Source: Nemopilema nomurai
Lineage: Eukaryota; Cnidaria; Scyphozoa; Rhizostomeae; Rhizostomatidae
Reading direction: 5' to 3'
DNA: 64,000 bases
Assembly (NCBI GenBank): GCA_003864495.1
Contig: ML133379.1
Location: forward strand, 582,979-646,978
The first letter of the stretch is position 1. Each line of letters begins with the position of its first letter. This document shows, one piece after another, positions 13,901 through 28,900 of this stretch. The position numbers and the translations under genes were made by a program. Below the pieces are notes generated by a model. It worked only from the letters and a program-made list of their open reading frames with translations, was not told the origin of the DNA and did no database searches.

Positions 13901-16900
13901 TTATAAAATTGCAAACGGACACACTTTTGCAATATTGCAAGAGGGTTGAATAATATAAGCTGTCAATTGTGTTAATTATTCCAATCATCGATCTCCTAAA
14001 CAGATATAGTTGGCCTGTCTGGGTTGATCACTCCTTCCCTGGATGAGATGATCCACGTTGCCAAAGAAATGGAGCGTGCCGGCTTTCGGATACCTCTCTT
14101 GATTGGGGGTGCCACCACTTCGAGGTTTGTTCCAATCAAATATTCTTGCACTTTCCTCGGCTAATATATGAAATAATGTAATCATAGTGATGAAAAAGTA
14201 ACACTTACTTCTTGCTTGATCAAAGTCTCCAGGGTCTAGATCTTACAATCCTTATGGTTTACCTTGGTCGGAGTGTGAGGTTAATTTTTGTCAAACCATC
14301 TAGCATTCTATTCTGAACTATTTTTCAACCTATTTTGGTATAATCACATTTCATACTAGTAATGTACAAAAGAGAACCACAAGGAAAGAATTTCACACTG
14401 CCTTTCAATATTCATTGATGTCATTTATCATCACAGTTAAAATTAGTAGATTCACTATGAATTCCTATGGCAGCCCACAAGAAATAGCTCAATAGTTTGA
14501 CAAGGCTCCCTCGTGTGCCACTTTTCGCTTTGTATCAAACAGACAAGATGTAACAAAGCCCGTAAATATGGTGGCGAAAGGAAGGCTTTTTGTATTGTGA
14601 CACTTGAAGAAATGTTGCTTTTCAACAAGTAGCTTGATAAAAATATTGTTGGTTAATGTCTTGTGAAAGTTCTGAAAGTAGAGGATGTTTTGAAATTAAT
14701 TTCAGAAATTTATTCAGTACTGTTTCGCAATTTTTCAGTTTATGAAAAGTTGTTTGTTTCTCATTTCTATCAGAGAACATTTTTTTATGCATAATACTTG
14801 TGAACACTGTCTGTATTCATGTTAATTTGAAGGACTCACACTGCTGTAAAGATCGCACCAAGATATAGTCAACCAACCATTCACGTCTTGGATGCATCGA
14901 AGAGTGTTGTCGTTGTGAGTGCCTTAATGTTTTCGATTTTATGATTTCGATTCCATTTTCAAGAAAACTTTAGGACAACGACATTGCAAGAAATGTCCTG
15001 CAGCTTTTTCGATGCGCGAAGAATACTGTGATTTCCATTGCTGGGCCTAACCGTTCAATCGTGGAGCATTTCTTTCGCAGGCAAGTGCATTGTTGGATAG
15101 TGGCCAGAAAGAAGAATTTATCGAGGAGATAGCGGAAGAATACGACGAAATACGAGAAGACCACTACGACTCTCTCAAGGTTTGTGTTTTTTTATTTCCC
15201 GGAGCAAAAGGACAAGACCCAATATGAGGGATAATATGATTATGTGATTGCTAATAACGTAGAAAGTTTTTTCGACAAATTTTTTTTATTAAATAAATGT
15301 TTTCAATTTTTCCTTTTTTTCATAGGACAGAAATACCGTATCTTTGCTGAAGGCGAGGGAAAGACGATTCGAAATCGACTGGAGTGGATTTGAGCCAGGT
15401 GCAGTCCATATCAACAGAAAAACCTAAAAACCGCTTTCAGTAACGCGGATTCTGTACCCCCTAATCCAATAACCCAATTTCTATACCCTTGAGGTGTCTA
15501 AGATCTTCTTAGCCATGCTTCTTTCAAGAAGTATTTTTTTAGAGCCGTAGGTCAAGGCTAAGTATTTTTATTTTTAGTATGATGATGCCGAGAACATTCC
15601 TCTCTGTATTTCTCCGTATGTGGGAAAACTTTCGGCATTTCAGCTGAGATAATTTTACTAATATCAAGACATGTTATCATCCAAAAAGCAATTGCGTAAA
15701 GGTTTGGAGAGGAAGGATCTCAATGTAAACATATGAGCACTGTAAAGTTAATTATAAAGTATAACATTAGCACAAATATTAATTTCTGCTTCAATCACCA
15801 TTTCCAACTCTTTTTGACTCAAGGAAACGACCTGCATTGAAAGTTATGATTTAACTTCTTTCGTCCTATAGTGCGCCCAAGTTTTCTTGGCACAAAAGTA
15901 TTTAAAGATTACGAAATACAAAGACTTGTAGATTACATTGACTGGAAGCCGTTCTTCGATGTATGGCAGCTTAGAGGGAAGTACCCCAACCGAGGCTATC
16001 CCAAGATTTTCAATGATAAGGACGTGGGTAAGATGATTTACGGAAAAGTTTTTATTTTGTTGCGTGGGCCTTCTTAAAACTGCATCATTGCTTGTTAACT
16101 TTTGAAATTATATCAGGGAACTTATCTAAGCTTTTTTATGAAAGCCGATAGTTTTTTTTCTGTAGTCTTAAAATCAAACCTCATTTGACCATTTACGACT
16201 AAGTCCTTTCCATTCTACTTGACTTGGCGATGCAACTCGAAATTGAATTGCCAAAACATTTATTAGATTCGTTTAATATCTCTCATAGAAATCTTGAACC
16301 TTATTGTACTGAGCTTTACAGAACCCATTACTTTTTGTTGTTGTAACTTTGGATACCTTATTTCAAGATTAGATTTGATTTTTACTCGCAGGAGAAGAAG
16401 CGAAGCGAGTGTTTAATGATGCGCAAAATATGCTGAATAAAATAATGAAAGAGAAACTATTTCGCGCTGTCGGCCAAGTTGGCTTTTATCCAGCTAACAG
16501 TGATGGTGACGACATTGTGGTGTACAGCCTTGCGGACAAGATTCCTTTAGAGACGTTTCATGGCATCAGGCAGCAGGTAGGATGTGAGATTTCTTAAATG
16601 GCCGATGCGAACCCATTTGTTGTGCCACATCTTCTGCTCCTCGAATTGTCGCATGGTTAACAAAGGTTGTACGACTCTTCGTAAATGGCAACCCGGGTTT
16701 CGTAGTTACCTTTTTTGTTTTACCCTAATTTTTCCGGTAAATTCCACTACATTAATGGACGCTTTCTCTTGACATGACTCGTCCTGTAGAAGCTGCTTTC
16801 CCCAAACAAAATAACCTAGCTGGTCCTTTGATCTAAATGCTGAATTGTCAACACCCTTACTTTGATTGTGATACACTGTTTATGGTTTATATTGGTAGCA

Positions 16901-19900
16901 GTTTGCCTTTTTCATGCTTGAGGCTTGCAAAGAGCTGATGTATTTCATATTTCATGGAAGAAAAAAGAAAGTAACCTTGTTTCATTCATAGAATATTTGT
17001 CCCAATGGTGCCAAGAACCCCGGCTATCGAAGTAGGTTTAAGGCAAGATGTCTTGTCCACATCCCCATAAGAATAGTTTATTTTCTGAATTTTAACCTGG
17101 TCGCGAATATCAAAGAAATGATAAGCAGCCCGAAGACTCATTTTTACTTCGTAGACTAATTATTGTGTTCTTATACTGCAGGCGGAAAAAGACTCCACCG
17201 CAGAGGATGTCTACACTTGTCTGTCCGACTTCATAGCTCCGGTGCAGAGTGGCAAAAGCGATTACATTGGGTTGTTTGCCGTCTCCTGTTTTGGTGCTGA
17301 AGAGCTCTCCGACGCGTATGTTTTACTATCAAGACACTCGCTTGCTTTATGACTCCTTTTTATCTCCCTTTCTGTTTACTTTTCTGAGATTCTCAAGCAA
17401 AACCCAAGCTTTGCTCTAAAGATAAAAAAGTAAGCGGGATAGTTTCAAGGCGGAATTTTCGCAATAAATTATCATAGGAAACCAGTTTCACACACCTCTA
17501 AGTCTTCCTCTAGCATTATTTTTCACAAACTAAAACACTTTTTGGGAGAGATTTTTTAGTTGCGATATGGCTAATTGATGAAATCAGGGTCTAGTTGGAA
17601 TCTTTTGAGGCAAGCAAACGTTGCATGGCTGTTTGCAGTAAAGGTTCCTCGTGTCCCATTTGATAATTTGAAATAATGAAAAATCCTTGGAGATTAAAGA
17701 TTCTGAGACCAAGCTCTGGTTTATCTTGCGCATTCTTAATCCTTCTCTTCCTCGACAACTCATACAAGACCAAAAAACAGATATCACACACAATTTGATA
17801 AGGCCTTAAGCAAAGGCGATCTTCTGAGCTGTTTATTTTTGCATTGCAAGCTGTTGCATTTGCAATAGTTCCTGCAGTTCTCAGTCAACCGAATGGCTAC
17901 CATTTTGAAGCCGAGCCATTGTCTTATGAAAGTATCCCTGGAAATCTTTTAGTTTTCGTGGAGATCTCGTACGCTATTTGCAAGAGTGAATTACCCCTCG
18001 TTTGAAGCGGTGCCATCTCAGGTATCAGGTAAAGAGGGTGTTTCTCTTCCTGTACCTCTGAAGGTCTGTACCTCTGTCCCCTCCAAAACTTATAGATGCC
18101 AAATTGGAATGCTGTTGGTTTCTCTGCATTTCTCTTCATCTTAGTTTCAGTAACTTTCTTGCGTTCCTTTATAGGTTCTTGAGTGAGCTCGATGACTACA
18201 ACAGCATCATGGCGAAAGCTTTGGCGGATCGTCTCGCCGAGGTAGGCCGAGTCAAATTGTGCCACTTACTGATCGCTTTAAACAACATAACTTGTAGGTC
18301 ATTTGGTGAAGATTAATATCTCGCGGCAATGGTGAATCTATTTTAAGTTGGAGAGGTGAATTTCCAAATAAACAAGTCGCTATGGAACATTCAGCCATGT
18401 ATATTGCCCCACCAAATGCCTATTATCATTACCATGGAAATACTAGCCAATCGCGATCCAGAGCAAACGACCCAGGTCTGATGACGCACTTTGGTATCAG
18501 TTCGCCATCTCTTATCATTCTCAATTTATATTCCAGGCCTCCGTTTTTTTTCACCATGATTATTGGGCAGTTTAATCAATTCGAAGGCCTAACTTTCTAT
18601 TTAACCAATTAAAAAGGCTTCCTGACACACCCTCGGGGTAATTAGAATGCTTAACAAGTGATTTCCTACGGCCGGTTTCAAGTGAGTACTGAATGCATCA
18701 ACATCCGCCCCAAATGTTATTACCTGACCTTCTCCAATGAACTCCTGAATCCAATGCACCATTGCAAGGAACGCTTTTCACCTCGATTCGAAACTTGCGA
18801 AGAACGCCTAAACGCATCTGGAGAATTTTTCAGTCAAGTAGAAGCTGTCATTCAGAAGGCTCTATCAGAAGTCTGAGTGTTAATCATAGAACCGTATGTT
18901 CGAATTAAATTTCACGAGGTTGCCAGTGTACTTCAAAATTGAATGGTTTCTGCGATTTTCAACCGGATTTTTAGCGGTTCTGGGCATTTTTATATCTAAA
19001 AAAGTTTCTGTTTTTGTATTGTTATTGTTATCTGAACAGCATAGTATCTTGCTATAACCGGACACGGCCATTTTATTTTTTAAATCAATAGGTGGATTGC
19101 GAATTTCGATGCTTTGATGCCATTTTTCTTCAATCTAGGCTTTCGCGGAGGATATGCACGAGCGGGTTCGAAAGGAATTGTGGGGATACTGTTCCGAAGA
19201 AAAACTCGACTCAAAAGATCTCCACCGGATTAAATACCAGGTAATTTCTCCGTGATATCAAAATATGTTTCCATTGATATGCGCACACGTGTCCAAAGTG
19301 GAGGGAGCAAGGCTTAACAAGAATTTCAAATGAAGTGACGTCATGCTCTCTGTTGCCATGGCTAGACAGCAGGCATGCCTAGGCCCAAAATGAATTGCCA
19401 CTGCATTGAAATGGCAATTCGACTGCTCCATGCAGCACTTCAGCTACCTATCTCCGTTGCCAAGCACCCCATGTGTCACATCCTCGCTTTCTTTCGTTGA
19501 TTTTCTCTTGCTGAAAGAATAAGCGCGCGCAATGCATATTGGGTAGCCCATTCAACCCATTGTCTGTGATTAGTATGGCCTTCGTGTTTTGGTAGTGTTC
19601 TATCATGCCATATCTATCCAGACAATTTCATCATAACACGCTAGTGATATAACGGGTTGTATAAACCAACGAATGAAAGCAGAATGAGCAAGTAATCAGA
19701 AAGCAAGAATTCTTACTTTCATTTTAAAATACGATGATGTATACAAATTTTACAACTTTTTATGGCTGCTGTTTACCATGTGGAAATTATTTTTGATTAT
19801 ACGAAGTAGTTTTCCTTAAAGTATCAATATACCAAACTATCACCTACAGAATTAATTTCTATCAACACATATTTTACCTTTTTATAATTACAACTATTTT

Positions 19901-22900
19901 TACGAGAATGAAATCCTCTCCTATAATTTGCAACTTCTGTTCAGCAAAGAAGTTTGCTCTAAAACTATGACTATTAACTTCAGATGTACGGGCAACAATC
20001 TTTGAGTCGACGTGTGCATTGAAAAGCTGATATTAGCACGAGTTATTCATCTGTCCATCCCACACCGAACTCGAGTCCCTGGCGTAAATGTCGCGCAACT
20101 CTGTTTCGCTTCTTTGGAGAATTCGAAAACCTGCCTGCGATCTTCCTGTCTGAAAATCTCCTCGCGTATATGCTTTTGTAAATGAGCCTTTGTCGTCTCG
20201 TGACCAAGCGAATTCGCAAGTGAGTGTCGGACCATTGCCCCATACAAGCCGTACCTTGCCATTACGGACCCTGTGCCCCATGTCTTCTCTTTCCTTCGCC
20301 ACTTCGCCCGGCGATTTTGAAACCACACCTGCAAGAGCATGCGTTTGTTTTCAGTCTAGTTAATCAACTGTTAATCCACCGTCATTAGTTTTTATGTAGA
20401 TACAGGGTCTGTAATTTGTTCGTTCACTTCACTTGTTCCAAGTTGAGATACGGCTATCGCCTCCTTGCAACGGTTGGCTGACAAAATTTCATGACATGAT
20501 ATGGCAATGTTTTGAAGCTGTTATTTGTTTGGGGTTGTGTCGGCTTCAAACCGACAAATTCAAGTTATGTGAATATTTACAGGCACACGCCCTTAATGTC
20601 ATGCCACCAGTGATCCAAAACATGTTTTTCAGTTTCTCTACCAACATTTCATAGCTTTTTTCTTTAGCACAGACTTGGTACTTTTGTTAATTTTATCAAA
20701 AGATTGATATCGCAGCCAATAATAACATTTCTTGAGTTAAGAGATTATTACGGCCATAATTAGTTCTACAAAAACAGCAAGTTTGCACTATAGGTCATTT
20801 GACGCTGCTGCATCAGCAACAACAACAACAGCATGCGGTCTGTGTAAATGAGTTCTATGATGGAAGTCAGATTTATTGAATGGAGAACCGTCTGGCCAAG
20901 GGCGTTGTTTACTCCCGCGCAGAGGTTTGTGTTGTTGCGAAAGCCATCTGCGGAGCGGATCATTAGTTTTATTAACAAGCCCTCTAGTGTATCAGTGGGT
21001 TGGCTCCTAAAACTATTTAAATTCTTTACCTTAATGATATTTTAGCTGGGTTTTTTAAATAAGGTCGAAATTGCATTTGTACTTCTTTAAGAACTTAATT
21101 TACAAACTCAGAACAATAAAGTATTTTGATAATGCAATACAAATCAGTAAACATGCATTTGAAAATGGCTATCTGAAAATGGCTTTCTGCCCTCTTTAGC
21201 AAGCGTATGAAACTTCTCGCACGCTTCCTTTTGTTCGAAGAACATATGACCCTCAAGCGTTAATAATAGTGATTTCCTTGCAAAGTTTCTGAAGATCAAA
21301 GAGCATGTTTACTTGTAATGGCTACAGTCCCCAGAACAAGCGAAAGAAAGAGCTTGCGTGGGTCCTGATGCGCGAACAAATGCCAGTCGCAATGGCCATT
21401 CTCCCTCGTAATAATGTCGATTTGCGATGAAACTGTCATGGCCGCTACAGTTTCGTGGCAACATTGGTAAGTACAGGACTACAAATCTTGTCGAGAACTG
21501 CTGGGAACAACACCATGAGGGAAATTGTTTATGGCATATGGTGGACTGAACCCTTAAGCTTCTCTCCTAATCTCGTAAACTTTGACAAGAGTTTGTCGAC
21601 TATGTCTTGTTGACTGTGTGCAAAGGGGGTTTTCGCCTGTGAGCATCTGCTTTTCGACGCAGTACGACACATGGACGACACAAACAAACATCGACATGGT
21701 CAGGGTTATCAGTGATTTGCAGCGTGGTTGCGCGAGAAAACAGCCTTCAATTGTGTTGTAGGAAACATGTTTTCACGACGCCGCTAGATTTGCGCAGGGT
21801 GATTTCGCAAACTGTCACTTGAGCTGTGCTGCACGGCGCATGTTTAATTCGTTAATTGTTACAACGGGGATTTGCCTCCTCGCTTTGGTATTTCCACAAG
21901 ATTGGTTTTTGAAGTAGGGATATCGCCTCTTAACCGGTGGTCACCTTGTGTGCATCAACCAAAACTCATAATAAAGCGCTGAGAGGATAGCACAATTCAT
22001 TTCTAATTTATTTGGTGCAATTCCTTATCATCTAAAACCGAAGTTGCCCAGCCCAAAGCCAGTTAAGTGTCATCTTTTTTTATTGTCATCAGTTTTTGCA
22101 TTGTTCTGATGATGAGGTGACCTGCAGTGGCTTGATTCTAAAAGTCCTGATTCTCATAATCCTTTGATATTGATCGTTGGGTTTGTCATGGGTGTATGAC
22201 GGCCAGAGTTCTCAGAGTATGAGCGCGTCTAATCTACAAGATAGGCCCGGCTTTGAGAGACAGCCACTCGATAAGTTAATAAAACTGAATTCTAAAAGGG
22301 GTGGACTTGTTAAATGGATTAATGTTAAGTAGGAAGCGCGCGTTTGCATAGCTCTTTACAGAAAAGCGTGCTTTCTGCTGTAAGCAAACTGATTGAGTGC
22401 GTCATATGCGAACAGCTAAGAGCCCATTGTTTTCTAGATTTACATTCAAAAGACTGAAGAAGAGATTCATCGGAAATTGCTGTTTATATATTTAAAAAGG
22501 TTCTTTCTTCGTGAGACACTGCTCATTCATGAAAGCCTTGCTTTTTCTTTTCGGATTTGCTTCTTTTAGTTATGCCTGGCTCAGGTTCTCATTAGCCTCA
22601 AGTCCATGCTCTCTTGACTAATGTTCTTTCAAAGTTCAGCATTTATTCAGTCGCGTGTAACATCACAAAGTTCTCTCCAAATGACCACACTCTTTCTCAT
22701 ACAACCTACTCGAAGAGGGGTTGATGTAGGTTTTGAACTAAGCATGTGCAATGTTTAATCTGATAAAGTTTAATTAAGCTTTGCGTACCTGAATTCTCCC
22801 ATCGGACAATTTGGTCTTTTTTGCAAGGATGTCCCTTCTATGTACGTCTGGGTAGTGGCTGTCCCTGAATGCTTTTTCCAATTCCTCGATTTGTTTATTT

Positions 22901-25900
22901 GAAAAAATTGTACGATGTCGACGCTTTTTAGAATTATTGTCATCAGGAGAGTCAGAACAGGCCGATGCTACCAAGGATCCTTCGAAGAACGGGTTTTCTG
23001 CAAGATAAGGCCATTTAGAAAATATTATTTACTTCTTCTGGTTGATTAGTTATAATGCAATGGTCAATGAGAATGTTTGCAAAAATAAGAAGGGAAGGGA
23101 ACGCTTTCCAAATTTTTTATCATTTTGAGATATCATTGACCACTGCTCTCCCACAATCAGCCAAGAGAGAGTTGTATGCTTGTGGACGTAGCCCAGGGAT
23201 ATGTGAGATTTGGCTTGGCGTCGTTTTTGGACGCTTTCCTTCAGCGTGACGTTTTATGACGCTCGTATGTGGTCCTGCTCTGCTAAATTCCTACCTCATG
23301 TATTGTTCTAGAAATCCTGTTCACGAGACAGATATTTGATAGAACGTCAATTCATATTTCATTTTCGAGATCAACTCGGTGACTGGTCGAAATGAATAGG
23401 GAATTGGTTTCGTCATTTTCACGAACGTCAATCACTCTTCAATCAACTTCCAGCTTACGAATTTATTTGAACCTAACTGACGTAAATAAAACCAAGAATT
23501 CTGCCCTTGATAAGTTCTGATTCTCGCAAGTTTGCCAAGCAAATGTTGCTGGGTGACAGATAAATCGCCTTCTCATGAATTTGTTTGGTTGCTTAGTCGC
23601 CTCAAAGACTGAGGCAAGTTTGGCAAGAGTACCGTCGCCCAGTATCGTCTGCCAACCCGTAATATCAGTGGTTATAATAACATAATAATACATAATTAAT
23701 TATCATTAAGCCTAATTTTATATAACCGTGATATTGCATCGACTGTCTTGGTGAATAATTATCGAGATTATTCTGTGTTAGCTCATGTTTTTCTAGCCAG
23801 AAATGAAAGGGTAAGACTAAATCTGCACGGCTGTCGATATAAATGTCACCTGCAAATGGACCTTACAAGGAATACACCCATGTCATCAATCAGCCCAGGA
23901 CTTAAACAATGTTCACAAACAGAACTTACTTCAAATCTAAGTTCCTGATTAATTTCATTCTGAAATATCACAAAAGAATGTTATGAATATACTTCATTGT
24001 GATTGTTATTCATTTACTTGCATTAATGCTATTTATTTGTTATTCAAGTTGTCATGATGATTCTGTGCTCTGTTTGCAATGGGCCCCTTCGAGCCACAAC
24101 CATTATAAGAAATTCTTCTCTTGAGCAACCCATCACAAATAGATGCTCAATGGCATCGTCAGAGGCAGCCCCTTGCCTTTCAAGGTTTCAATGTTGGTCT
24201 TCCTTATGCTGATCGGAATGCTATTGTTGCCTGTCTGTCTTTCGTCGAAACATAACGAGTTCTTTCGCAACCTCAGTAGTTTAGAAACTGAAATTTCTAA
24301 ATCTAATACTTTGCAATGCTTTCACTTTCAATTCCAATTAAGTGACTATTTTGGTTCAAGAGGCTCCTGCTGCAAAGTGCTTTTTACTGATGTGTTGTTT
24401 ACGTACGCAAGAAACACGCTCACTGAATCAACCTCTCTTAAAAGCGCTGTTTTGCTTAAAATTTCTGAGCTATGGTCGCGGGTTTGAATTTAATTTCGCT
24501 GTTCACTAGCCTGCTTATGTTAACAATTCAGCGAAGATTTGTCTGATTCACTGAACTGTTGCTCTTCAAAACATTCGATTGCTGCCTGGTTTTTGTCACG
24601 CGGTCAGCTGCGACTTTGTCAAGATGGCTGGCATGACACTCCTACTTTGCAGCGCTGTTCCGAATATAGATAACCTCACTTGCGTATGCCTTGAGGTAAT
24701 ACAAGGCACTTGTGAGGCCCTGAGAGAAGTAAAGGGATTAGCCGAGTTGACCAGCCTCAGCTATCAACTCTTGTTAACATAAACGTACGCTATGCTTAAA
24801 CAGATGCTTACATAATAACCCATTCATTTTCACAATCCACACTGCTGCTCGGTTGCCTGAGTAAAATACGGACGTGCGTCTTAAAACTGTTAACTCTTTT
24901 GGTGTCTTGTTGCTGATGATACAAATGACTAATTGAGAGCTAGTTCAGCACCCTCTTCCCTACTTGTTAGCTACCCCCTCATCATCATTTACCCCTCTTA
25001 TCGTACTCCCTTCCAATCTTCACCACTCTAATCATTGACTGTTACCAATGTGATATATCAACATATCGGTGTATCGGTTTTCCTTCAATCGCAACGCGTT
25101 TTCAAAACCCTTTTGTGTCGACATCAAGTTTGCTTGTTGTCAATATTATTTTTCCCGAGTAGAATTCAGAAATATTAGCTAACAGATTGAGCGGAAAGGA
25201 CCACTTGAGTATAGAGAGCATTCATCCTAACGATTTGTTAATGACGCATTCAATCGCTGCCTTATTCGCGCAGGCAGAAAGGGGTTCTGAGTGATACAGC
25301 CCCAAAACGCCGCTGCTCGCAGTATTCTCCAATTGTGCAGACTTCTAACATATCCACCGACAAGCAAAAAAGAAATGACGACACGAGTGGTCTCCAGTCT
25401 AACTGGAACTGCCATTTTACCGCGAGCAAATTGTGGAAGATAGACAGTAGAATAGAAGTAACCAGAATGTATTACTGATTAATTCGTAGGACGGTGTGTT
25501 TTTAAGGTCTAAGGGTGATGAAATGTGGCTGAAGAATAACGAAGATGTTCGTTGCTGTTTCAATCTTGCTTTGCGAGGCTGTGCAGCCCAAAAGAGGCGG
25601 GCAAAAGGCGCTGCGCCGCATGGGCAGGCTGCCCCGCCATGGACCTCTGTTGTGGTTAGGCCAGTATCCAAGTGCTGATTTTGCACGTCATACCGCATGA
25701 ACCACAAATATACGACCCACCGCTAATTAGGCTCCCTGGCTCCTACTCTTCGAATCAAATAGAATCTTTAAAATGTCCCAAAGGCTGCTAGCAATGACTA
25801 TTTATACAACTCTGCAAACGCCCTAATACATCCGGTTGGTCTATGACTTTAGACTTGACAGGATTTCGAAGAATATTCACCGATCCGTCAATCTAGCATG

Positions 25901-28900
25901 CCTTGGTTTTGTTTTTCTCGGCTGCATTCTTCTCGACGTTTAGGAGCACTGAAAACCCCCTTACGATGCCTTCAAATCGAAGTGCTCATGTTTCACTCCA
26001 ATCTTCTCCAGAGCATGCTCTAGCTTGGCTCCTCCACAGATGCCTCTTGTTGAAACAATTGCTTTCGTTTGCTGCAAAGCACTGTGCGGTTGTTGTTGTT
26101 GCTGCTGCATTGTGCGCCTAAATACGCAGGCTAATTTGGAATGTTTGCGATCACAAGTGGCAAGCTTTCACATTTTGGTTTTATTAACTTCGAGCACTTT
26201 TGCTTCCTTGTATTCCTTTCGTTTAAAGGGCCTGTCAAAATATTAATGGGTTTAATTGCGAGGCTTGATCTGGAAAGTGATAGGTGAAAAGATGGAATGT
26301 ATGCAAGCAAAAAGTTACCTTTGTTTAACGTAAATTCGAGAAGAAATTGCGACTCACATAACACTAATGTTTGCGATGTTGACTTTCTATCGCACCCCTT
26401 AGGTGGAGCTTACGATTAATTTTCCAACAGGGGCTTTAACCCTGAATGGTCACGAATTGAGGTGGGAAATAACATCTGGAGAGGAATGAACCACTTTCAC
26501 TCCCTTCGTTTTGCGCGAAAACCACCACTTTTGTGACCCCAGCATGAAGCCAAGTATCTACTTGAAGCTTCTCGCTGCGTGGCCTAGCCATGCATCCTAG
26601 GAAGCTGTTATTACTTAGGGTTTTGTTATGCCAGTGGAGCTCAATCTCCTCTTGATTTACCGTAGATTTATTGTTCTGATTTCTCTGCCAGTGAATCTAG
26701 TTTTTGCCAATTCCTGACTACCCCATAAGATTCTGTCCCGAATTACGTTGCTGCTTGTTGTAATTGTTTAAGCCCTTGCAATTCAGTTGGCTTCAAGGGT
26801 AGCCTCTAACGTTGCAGTTGGCTGCAAGGGCATTTCAAATATTCCATTGATATTTTTATCTATTTTTCAATTTTCTTTTCTTACTTCGGCTTATTCACTT
26901 CACATTTACTCATAATCATACCTTAGGCTTCCAAAGCCTTTGACTAAAACTATAATTTCTTTTCTTACAAATGCCATTTCATACAGTAGGTTAATGCTGC
27001 TAAAATATTGTCGCTAAGTTTAAAGCGAAAGTATTTGAACGGAATTGATGTTTGACGGTGACTTGATATTCGACAATTTTTTGGCAAATTTGTCCATAAA
27101 TGATTCCAGTTGTAAACGTAGCACACCAAGGGTGTTTACGAGAATGTTGTCAATTGCATAGTAACGGGTGCCTTGACAGGTTAACCCACGCATCTCCCCA
27201 GCTCAAACCCCGTTTTCGAAAGCCAGTGAGATAACGTAGCTGAAAAATCAAAAACAGTGGTCGTGAAAAGTTTGCGTAACCATGCGTGCGATTCCTTTAC
27301 CGATAAATGCTTCGTCCCTGCAACATCTTCAAAAGTGACTGTTTTGCCTTGGGTTGTCTCTCAGTACACTTTGTGACAACTATTCTTCTTTTGGGGTGAA
27401 TATGAGAAACACTGAGGGGCCTAAACTTATTGACGTGGAACTGGGCAACCGCTGCAATAGTCGTCGGATTGACTAGTTCAGGATGGACCAAGAAGTGGTT
27501 TCATGGTCGTGTCCAATAGACATGCTTTAACAAACCAATCGCAGACAGAAAAAAATCGAGAAACCATAGGCGTGGCCAAATGTGCGTTTCCAAGTTATGG
27601 TCAATTAAATACTTTGCGCTACCTAAGTGCCAATTACAAAGCTACTGAAAGCCCTGGCTAACAATGCCGTTTTCGTCGAAGAGATTGGCTGAGGTAGCAC
27701 TATAAATTAAGACGTGGAAATTTTTAGTTTCATTTGTAAGCCTCTGTTAAGGATAGCTTTGAGTTTTTTTGAGTCCGATACAGATATTTTTTGTTTAAAA
27801 GGTGAAAAGATTTAACAGACTGATGTTTATTTGTTTGTTGAATGTTCGTTGCATCTTTGCTGCTTATTAACGGTCGTCGAGGCAATACATATGCAATACA
27901 TTGACAAAATTATCGTTATTAGCAATGAGGCATTTTAGTATTGAAAGGTTTTTTCATAATACTCTATTCTCCCCAAAAGTTACAACCGTGCTATTTGTTT
28001 CTACGCTTTCGGAAAGGTCAACCACTACCTTGAAGTTACACTTGTTCAAAGAACACTTTGGTCCACTCACTTTCCTGGATCATCGTCTACTGGCTAGTGA
28101 CGCATTAACCCATGGGCCTACAGAGCTAGGGGCCAAAAGACTACAACGCCTTTCATCTCAAGGGGCATCGAGCAGTTTAAAAGCCTTTATAAAGTGCTGT
28201 TGGTGGATTGAGTAGCATGACACAAGAGAATGTTATATGTTATGTGTCCCCAATCGATTTTGTGCCCAGGGCCTCGGCAGTCTCAAATGCGGCCCTGTTT
28301 CTGGCTCCCTGTTCTTGTTCCTTGTACCAAACCAAATCACCGAGTTTTCATGGAAAATCTTGTTTTTACAGATACATTTCCATGTACCACCTTTTAAATC
28401 TTATCTTCTTTATCGAAGTAGTTTAGTTCATACATTCTTTGTGTTCGTATAAAAGAACAGCTCTAGATCAACAGAGGACAATGATTTTCTGTTAGAAGCC
28501 TGGCTAGGCGGAAGCCTAAGGTACACAGAGAGCCAAAAGTCCACCCACTTCGGTGCTGTTTTCTTATCCTTCAGTGAATGTTACAAGGCGGTTCTCTTTG
28601 CTCTAAACTCGATGCTAACCCAACATTTAAAAGCTAGAACTCGTGGTTTTTTTTATTCGAGAAATTATAAGATCGTAGGTGTTCTTGAAGAGAAAATTTT
28701 CTAGTGTCTCTAAAATCATATTTGTGGGCACCGACAAATTGGGAGAAGAGTTCCTTTTGAATGGTAAAAATTGACCTGAATGCGACTGGCAAATTTGTTT
28801 TATGAAGACTGCTGCAATTGACTTCCAATAGATGTCCCTGTAGATTTTATCCAATCCTATATGTTTCTGTTATGGTGCCTAATTCCCTGCTATTGCCAAT

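Larger units (their letters stand above)
12466..17037 (+). repeat. Tandem segmental duplication inside MTR, copy 2 (about 4.6 kb)
   Basis: Head-to-tail copy of 7450-12463. The junction joins ATCGAAGTAGGT of copy 1 to ACGACATTGGG of the exon interior, so the exon lacks its 5' part. Copy 2 then runs into unique sequence (TTAAGGCAAGATG) after 17037. Confidence 0.93.

Noticed and set aside
24143..24487. Open frame with a hydrophobic signal-like N-terminus
   Set aside because: No splice partner, no known domain, and low-complexity intronic composition; likely chance.
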